Positions 60,220 to 64,000 of a stretch of DNA of 64,000 nucleotides are shown piece by piece; the stretch's first letter is position 1; each line of letters opens with the position of its first letter. The notes beneath the pieces are model-generated. The model saw only the letters and a program-made list of their open reading frames with translations. It ran no database searches and had not been told where the DNA came from. This stretch comes from Hwangdonia seohaensis (GTDB lineage Bacteria; Bacteroidota; Bacteroidia; Flavobacteriales; Flavobacteriaceae). The DNA is taken from positions 310,001 to 374,000 of the forward strand of contig NZ_JAVSCK010000002.1 of the NCBI RefSeq assembly GCF_031932625.1, in the 5' to 3' direction. Position numbers and translations under genes: made by a program.

Positions 60220-60316
60220 TTAGAAATTTTTCCAAGAAAATTTCAAATAACCCAAATTAGAAATTTTTCCAAGAAAATTTCAAATAATATAAATTAGAAG
60301 TTTTAAAAAATTTCAA
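60218..60316 (+). repeat. Tandem repeat, 37-bp period, 2 full copies plus a degenerate third
   Basis: A 33-base unit starting AATTAGAAATTTTTCCAAG is repeated exactly at 60218-60250 and 60255-60287, with a degenerate third at about 60292-60316. It begins at the last bases of rpmG and fills the gap before the DUF4295 gene. Confidence 0.75.
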
Positions 60317-60331
60317 AACGCATAAGTAGTC

Positions 60332-60484
60332 ATGGCAAAAAAATCAGTAGCATCATTACAAACAGGATCAAAAAGATTAACAAAAGCTATAAAAATGGTT
60401 AAGTCTCCAAAAACAGGAGCTTACATGTTTGTTGAGTCTATCATGGCTCCAGAATTTGTAAACGACTTTTTAAACAAAAAGTAA
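60332..60484 (+). CDS. DUF4295 family small basic protein
   Basis: The 50-residue protein starts MAKKSVASLQTGSKRLTKAI and ends FVNDFLNKK. It matches the DUF4295 proteins found after rpmG in Bacteroidota. High Lys content and constant placement suggest a ribosome-associated role, but the function is not established. It is too short for most gene callers; start and stop are unambiguous and an intrinsic terminator follows. Confidence 0.85.
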   Translation: MAKKSVASLQTGSKRLTKAIKMVKSPKTGAYMFVESIMAPEFVNDFLNKK

Positions 60485-60508
60485 AAACCAAATTACATCA
60501 ATATTTTA

Positions 60509-60539
60509 AAAACTGCTTTCATTTCCTGGAAGCAGTTTT
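60509..60539 (+). terminator. Intrinsic terminator AAAACTGCTT / AAGCAGTTTT + T-tract
   Basis: Ten perfect pairs with an 11-base loop and a run of T after the stem; it ends the rpmB-rpmG-DUF4295 operon. Confidence 0.85.
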
Positions 60540-60613
60540 TTTATGCTTATATTTTAGTAAATTTACTGCCATAATTGCAGTAAAAAAATGTGGTGCGAAA
60601 ATTGACAATAACC

Positions 60614-60705
60614 ATTTGGGCGTTACCACAAGGGTCGGGCTTTCGGTAGTCGCTTCCCGATAAAAAAATCGGGAGAGCTTCAACAATACCTCAATCCCTA
60701 ACGCA
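60614..60705 (+). repeat. Dispersed repeat element, copy 2 (plus orientation)
   Basis: Contains ATTTGGGCGTTACCACAA, GTCGGGCTTTC, TCGCTTCCCGA and CAATCCCTAACGCA in the same order as the minus strand of 57328-57438. An internal hairpin TCCCGAT / ATCGGGA (60655-60674) replaces the longer inner part of copy 1. It lies between the DUF4295 and ftsY genes. Confidence 0.7.
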
Positions 60706-60758
60706 AAAGCAAAATTATATGGAGCCTAACAACTCGACAACAAACAACCAGCAACACT

Positions 60759-61712
60759 ATGAGCTTTTTTAAAAAAATATTTTCATCGGAAAAAAAAGAA
60801 ACATTAGATAAAGGATTGGAAAAATCCAAATCCAGTTTTCTCGGTAAACTAAGTAAAGCCGTAGCGGGAAAATCTAAAGTAGACGATGAAGTTTTGGATA
60901 ATCTGGAAGAAGTTTTGGTATCTTCCGATGTTGGCGTAAACACCACATTAAAAGTTATCGAGCGCATAGAAGAGCGTGTTGCAAAAGACAAATATCTGGG
61001 CACCGACGAGCTCAATAAAATTCTCCGCGAAGAAATCGCAGGCTTATTAAGCGAAACCAATTCCGGCGAAGACACCGAGTTTACCATTCCGAAAGATAAA
61101 AAACCCTATGTCATCATGGTGGTTGGCGTAAACGGTGTGGGCAAAACTACAACCATTGGTAAGTTGGCGTATCAATTTAAAAAACAAGGTTTAAATGTGG
61201 TGCTTGGTGCAGCCGATACTTTTAGGGCCGCAGCGATAGACCAATTACAGGTTTGGGCAGACCGCGTAGATGTACCTATTGTAAAACAATCTATGGGTAG
61301 CGATCCGGCATCGGTGGCTTTCGATACTTTACAGAGCGCCGTAAACCAAAATGCCGATGTGGTTATTATTGATACTGCCGGCCGTTTGCACAATAAAGTA
61401 AACTTAATGAATGAGCTTACCAAAGTAAAACGTGTGATGCAAAAAGTGGTTGATAACACGCCAAACGATGTGTTGTTGGTGCTTGACGGCTCTACCGGTC
61501 AAAATGCTTTTGAGCAAGCCAAACAGTTTACCGCAGCTACCGAAGTAACAAGTTTAGCGGTTACAAAATTAGACGGCACTGCAAAAGGTGGGGTTGTAAT
61601 TGGGATTTCAGACCAGTTTAAAATACCCGTTAAATATATTGGGGTTGGCGAAGGTATTGACGATTTACAGGTTTTTAACAAGTTTGAGTTTGTCGATTCG
61701 TTTTTTAAATAA
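60759..61712 (+). CDS. ftsY: Signal recognition particle receptor FtsY
   Basis: The 317-residue SRP GTPase has an N domain (about 15-95) and G domain with GVNGVGKTTTIGKLA (G1), DTFRAAAIDQL, DTAGRLHNK (G3), TKLDGTAKGG (G4) and the closing GVGEGIDDLQVFNKFEFVDSFF. The acidic A domain of enterobacterial FtsY is absent and only a short Lys-rich N-terminus remains, as is usual in this phylum. It works with Ffh and the SRP RNA (46302-46395). Confidence 0.96.
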   Translation: MSFFKKIFSSEKKETLDKGLEKSKSSFLGKLSKAVAGKSKVDDEVLDNLEEVLVSSDVGVNTTLKVIERIEERVAKDKYLGTDELNKILREEIAGLLSETNSGEDTEFTIPKDKKPYVIMVVGVNGVGKTTTIGKLAYQFKKQGLNVVLGAADTFRAAAIDQLQVWADRVDVPIVKQSMGSDPASVAFDTLQSAVNQNADVVIIDTAGRLHNKVNLMNELTKVKRVMQKVVDNTPNDVLLVLDGSTGQNAFEQAKQFTAATEVTSLAVTKLDGTAKGGVVIGISDQFKIPVKYIGVGEGIDDLQVFNKFEFVDSFFK

Positions 61713-61722
61713 ACGTTTTGTC

Positions 61723-61742
61723 ATTCCCGCGGAGGCGGGAAT
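61723..61742. repeat. Small GC-rich hairpin ATTCCCGC-GGAG-GCGGGAAT
   Basis: Perfect 8-base arms with a 4-base loop, 11 bases after the ftsY stop. It looks like a short dispersed palindromic repeat that may also end ftsY transcription. A degenerate relative lies at 62219-62241. Confidence 0.6.
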
Positions 61743-61776
61743 CTTATAATCGATAATTTTTCATAATTTTATAATT

Positions 61777-62205
61777 ATGAGTTATTCTATTTTTCATAAC
61801 TTTCAAATAAAAGCATCTCCAAAAAAGGTGTTTGATGCGGTGTCCCAACCCGAGCACCTCGATAACTGGTGGACTTTAAAATCTTCAGGGAAACCAGAGA
61901 TACATGCAACATATAATTTAAATTTTACCGATGATTACAATTGGTTCTGCAAGGTTTCAAAAGTAAAAAGCAATGCGGCATTTCATTTAAAAATGACAGA
62001 TGCCGATAAAGATTGGAAGCCAACCACCTTTGGTTTCGATTTGGAAGAAACCGAAAATGGTACCATGGTGAAGTTTTGTCACGTAAATTGGCCGGAAAAC
62101 AATCATCATTTTAAACATTCTTCATTTTGTTGGGCTTTGCTGTTAAACGGCCTAAAGAATTATTTGGAAAAAGGCATTATCATTCCTTTTGAAGATAGAA
62201 ATTGA
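61777..62205 (+). CDS. SRPBCC (AHSA1/START-like) domain protein
   Basis: The 142-residue single-domain protein starts with IFHNFQIKASPKKVFDAVSQPEHLDNWWTLKSSG, the typical start of polyketide-cyclase/AHSA1-like SRPBCC proteins, and ends with a long C-terminal helix (CWALLLNGLKNYLEKG). It would bind a hydrophobic ligand; nothing in the context narrows it down. Confidence 0.85.
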   Translation: MSYSIFHNFQIKASPKKVFDAVSQPEHLDNWWTLKSSGKPEIHATYNLNFTDDYNWFCKVSKVKSNAAFHLKMTDADKDWKPTTFGFDLEETENGTMVKFCHVNWPENNHHFKHSSFCWALLLNGLKNYLEKGIIIPFEDRN

Positions 62206-62218
62206 GACGGTAATTTAT

Positions 62219-62241
62219 CATTCCTGCGCAGGCAGTAGAAT
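62219..62241. repeat. Degenerate copy of the small GC-rich hairpin
   Basis: The bases CATTCCTGC and GCAG...GAAT around 62219-62241 resemble the 61723-61742 hairpin with mismatches; it follows the SRPBCC gene. Confidence 0.35.
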
Positions 62242-62284
62242 ATTTCATTTAAATTTTTCACTATTTTAGTGCAAAATACTGACC

Positions 62285-63937
62285 ATGAGACTTTCTATAT
62301 TTTTCTTATTCTCCTTTTTAATCTTTTCTTGTAAAAACCCAAAAGCAGACCATAGTGTTTCTGATAATATTGCTTTAGAAGACGCCATGGTTTTTTCAAA
62401 CGATTCCATTAAAGATTTTAGAGCATTTAAAGTTTTGGATTCAGAATATATCAATGTTTCTGAGCTATGGGAACCTTTTGAAAACGACTTAAACGATTTT
62501 ACGGACGAAACTTATAACCGTTTAAAACCATTAATTTTAGAAGCAAACATTCCAACCCTTCACGAACACATATCATCTGGTAAACTATCTTACGAATTGC
62601 TCACTAAATTCTATTTGTATCGTATTAGAAAGTTCGATAGAGAAAATTCTTTATCATTAAATTCAGTAATCTCATTAAATCCGAATGTCATTAAAGAAGC
62701 CATAAAAGCAGATAACACAGATTTTGAGGTTGAGCCACATGCCATTTATGGCATGCCAATTTTATTAAAAGATAATATAAATACAGAAGGAATGCCTACG
62801 ACTGCTGGAGCTGTGGCGTTACAGAATAATAACACCGAGGATGCTTTTGTGGTAAAACAATTGAAAAGCAAAGGGGCTTTAATTTTAGGAAAAACCAACC
62901 TAAGCGAATGGGCCTACTTTTTCTGTGGCGATTGCCCAAGCGGCTATAGTGCTGTTGGCGGACAAACCTTAAATCCTTACGGACGAAGAATTATGGATAC
63001 AGGTGGTTCGAGTTCGGGTAGTGGTGTGGCCGTTGCTGCTAATTTTTGTGTTGGGGCAGTGGGTAGCGAAACGTCTGGTTCAATATTGTCACCTTCAAGT
63101 CAGAATTCAGTTGTTGGCTTAAAACCAACCATTGGCTTGTTGAGCAGAAGCGGTATTGTGCCTATTTCGTCAACTTTGGATACACCGGGACCGATGACCA
63201 AAAACGTAACGGATAACGCCATTTTATTAGACGCGATGTTTGGTTTTGATGACAGCGATTCCAAATCGATTGCTACAAAATCCGGCACTGGTTTTTATGG
63301 TAACAAAGCGTCGTTTAAAAACGATTTGACCGGGAAGCGCTTTGGGGCATTCAAAAGACTGATGGAAGATTCACTTTACGTCCGAGCAATTGCAGAATTA
63401 AAAATTAAAGGCGCTGTAATCATTGAGGTTGAGGAAGAAAAAGTTGATTTACCTGATTTTTTAAGGTTGTTAAATTTAGATATGAAAACCGATTTGCCTG
63501 AATATCTTTCAGATTACGCGAGTAACGAGGTTGCGGTGGCGTCTGTACAAGATGTTATTGATTTCAATAAAAAAGATTCCTTAAATCGGATGCCTTATGG
63601 CCAAAAACTATTTGAAGGTATTGTAGCAGATAGTTCAAGCCACGAAGCGTTTCAAGAGATAAAAAACACATTAAAGGCTAATGGAAGAAGTTTTTACGAC
63701 AAACCTATGAAAGAACACAATCTTGATGGGTTTTTATCAATAAATAATTACCATGCAGGTTTTGCAGCCGTTGCCGAATACCCTGCTATAACGGTTCCCA
63801 TGGGTTATACAGAAAAAGGCGCTCCAAAAGGCTTAACGTTTATTGGGAAACCTCTATCTGAAAATGATTTATTGGGTTGGGCATATATATATGAGCAGGT
63901 TTCCAAAAGGCGAAAAGCGCCAAAAAACTATAATTAA
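62285..63937 (+). CDS. Amidase-signature family enzyme, lipoprotein
   Basis: The 550 residues start with a lipoprotein signal (MRLSIFFLFSFLIFSCKN, lipid Cys C16). Amidase-signature triad elements are visible: Lys in YGMPILLKDNINTEGM, the cis-Ser in GGSSSGSGVAVAANF and the nucleophile Ser in GAVGSETSGSILSPSSQNSVVGLKPTIGLLSRSG. The fold runs to the end (AVAEYPAITVPMGYTEKGAPKGLTFIGKPLSE). It would hydrolyse amides, or act on peptides or amino-acid amides, in the periplasm. It is not GatA: it is exported and longer, without GatB/C neighbours. Confidence 0.9.
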   Translation: MRLSIFFLFSFLIFSCKNPKADHSVSDNIALEDAMVFSNDSIKDFRAFKVLDSEYINVSELWEPFENDLNDFTDETYNRLKPLILEANIPTLHEHISSGKLSYELLTKFYLYRIRKFDRENSLSLNSVISLNPNVIKEAIKADNTDFEVEPHAIYGMPILLKDNINTEGMPTTAGAVALQNNNTEDAFVVKQLKSKGALILGKTNLSEWAYFFCGDCPSGYSAVGGQTLNPYGRRIMDTGGSSSGSGVAVAANFCVGAVGSETSGSILSPSSQNSVVGLKPTIGLLSRSGIVPISSTLDTPGPMTKNVTDNAILLDAMFGFDDSDSKSIATKSGTGFYGNKASFKNDLTGKRFGAFKRLMEDSLYVRAIAELKIKGAVIIEVEEEKVDLPDFLRLLNLDMKTDLPEYLSDYASNEVAVASVQDVIDFNKKDSLNRMPYGQKLFEGIVADSSSHEAFQEIKNTLKANGRSFYDKPMKEHNLDGFLSINNYHAGFAAVAEYPAITVPMGYTEKGAPKGLTFIGKPLSENDLLGWAYIYEQVSKRRKAPKNYN

Positions 63938-64000
63938 TCAATTAGTTTATTGATTTCGCCCCAAAGGTCGTTATCAAAACTCGAAGGCCCCAATAAAGCT
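63934..64000 (-). CDS. C-terminal end of a minus-strand gene (cut by window edge)
   Basis: The minus strand reads ...ALLGPSSFDNDLWGEINKLID followed by a TAA stop at 63936-63934, which overlaps the amidase stop region by 4 bases. Only 21 residues are visible, which is too few for a family call; the convergent close packing supports a real gene. Confidence 0.5.
   Translation of the reverse strand, partial: ALLGPSSFDNDLWGEINKLID

Noticed and set aside
1..64000. CRISPR array, tRNA, rRNA, insertion sequence or prophage
   Set aside because: No spaced direct-repeat array, cloverleaf gene, transposase, integrase or phage structural gene was seen in reading the window.

Overview
The window looks like a chromosomal piece of a marine-type Flavobacteriaceae bacterium (phylum Bacteroidota). 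The grounds are AT-rich DNA, promoters with the Bacteroidota -7 element TAnnTTTG, no Shine-Dalgarno sequences, a type IX secretion (T9SS)/gliding locus with SprB-like and SprF-like proteins, carboxypeptidase-D-domain TonB receptors, DUF4142 and DUF4295 proteins, and a rpmB-rpmG-DUF4295-ftsY neighbourhood.

Layout. 1-2528: a DUF4142 protein (cut by the left edge), GTP cyclohydrolase I (folE), a ferredoxin-reductase-like flavoprotein and a divergent ECF sigma factor with two perfect palindromes between the last two. 2608-5906: a YdjM-like membrane protein and two secreted proteins. 6050-20989: a T9SS surface locus with a gliding-type C-terminal-domain protein, a PorP/SprF barrel fused to a coiled coil and a SPOR-like end, a 3231-residue SprB-repeat adhesin and its SprF-like partner.

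20986-44199 is the most interesting part: a compact, apparently undescribed nonribosomal peptide synthetase (NRPS) locus of about 23 kb built from two diverging transcription units. The minus-strand unit runs HupE-like membrane protein > C-A(N-terminal part) > methyltransferase > A(C-terminal part)-T-E > C-T-TE > phosphopantetheinyl transferase. The plus-strand unit runs ornithine-cyclodeaminase-like enzyme, (an HTTM-like membrane protein on the opposite strand), acyl-CoA-dehydrogenase-like enzyme > stand-alone A domain > carrier protein > C-A[PP-loop amidotransferase insert]-T > His-rich small protein > TonB-dependent receptor. Both large A domains are opened at the same A8/A9 boundary. One carries, in frame, a zinc-ribbon plus PP-loop domain of the WbpG/PseA N-acetyl-sugar-amidotransferase type inside an A domain whose pocket reads as the asparagine code. 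The other is cut into three separate proteins with a guanidinoacetate-methyltransferase-like enzyme between the halves. A proline-to-pyrrole type starter unit (cyclodeaminase, A, carrier, dehydrogenase), Asn, a possible His-like residue, HupE, a His-rich protein and a TonB receptor together suggest a peptide metallophore with a side-chain or backbone amidine, nitrile or similar group. The product class is inference.

44391-63937 is ordinary chromosome: a PglD-like acyltransferase, glutamine cyclotransferase, SRP RNA (ffs), SDR oxidoreductase, an outer-membrane barrel receptor, CoA-binding protein, Na+/solute symporter, recR, glycosyltransferase, branched-chain-type E2, exonuclease, FAH-family hydrolase, Hpt protein, CinA, rpmB, rpmG, DUF4295, ftsY, an SRPBCC protein and an amidase. 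Several intergenic repeats are present: a pair of inverted copies of a flavobacterial-type dispersed element, a 37-bp tandem repeat and small GC-rich hairpins. I saw no tRNA, rRNA, CRISPR array, transposase or phage gene.
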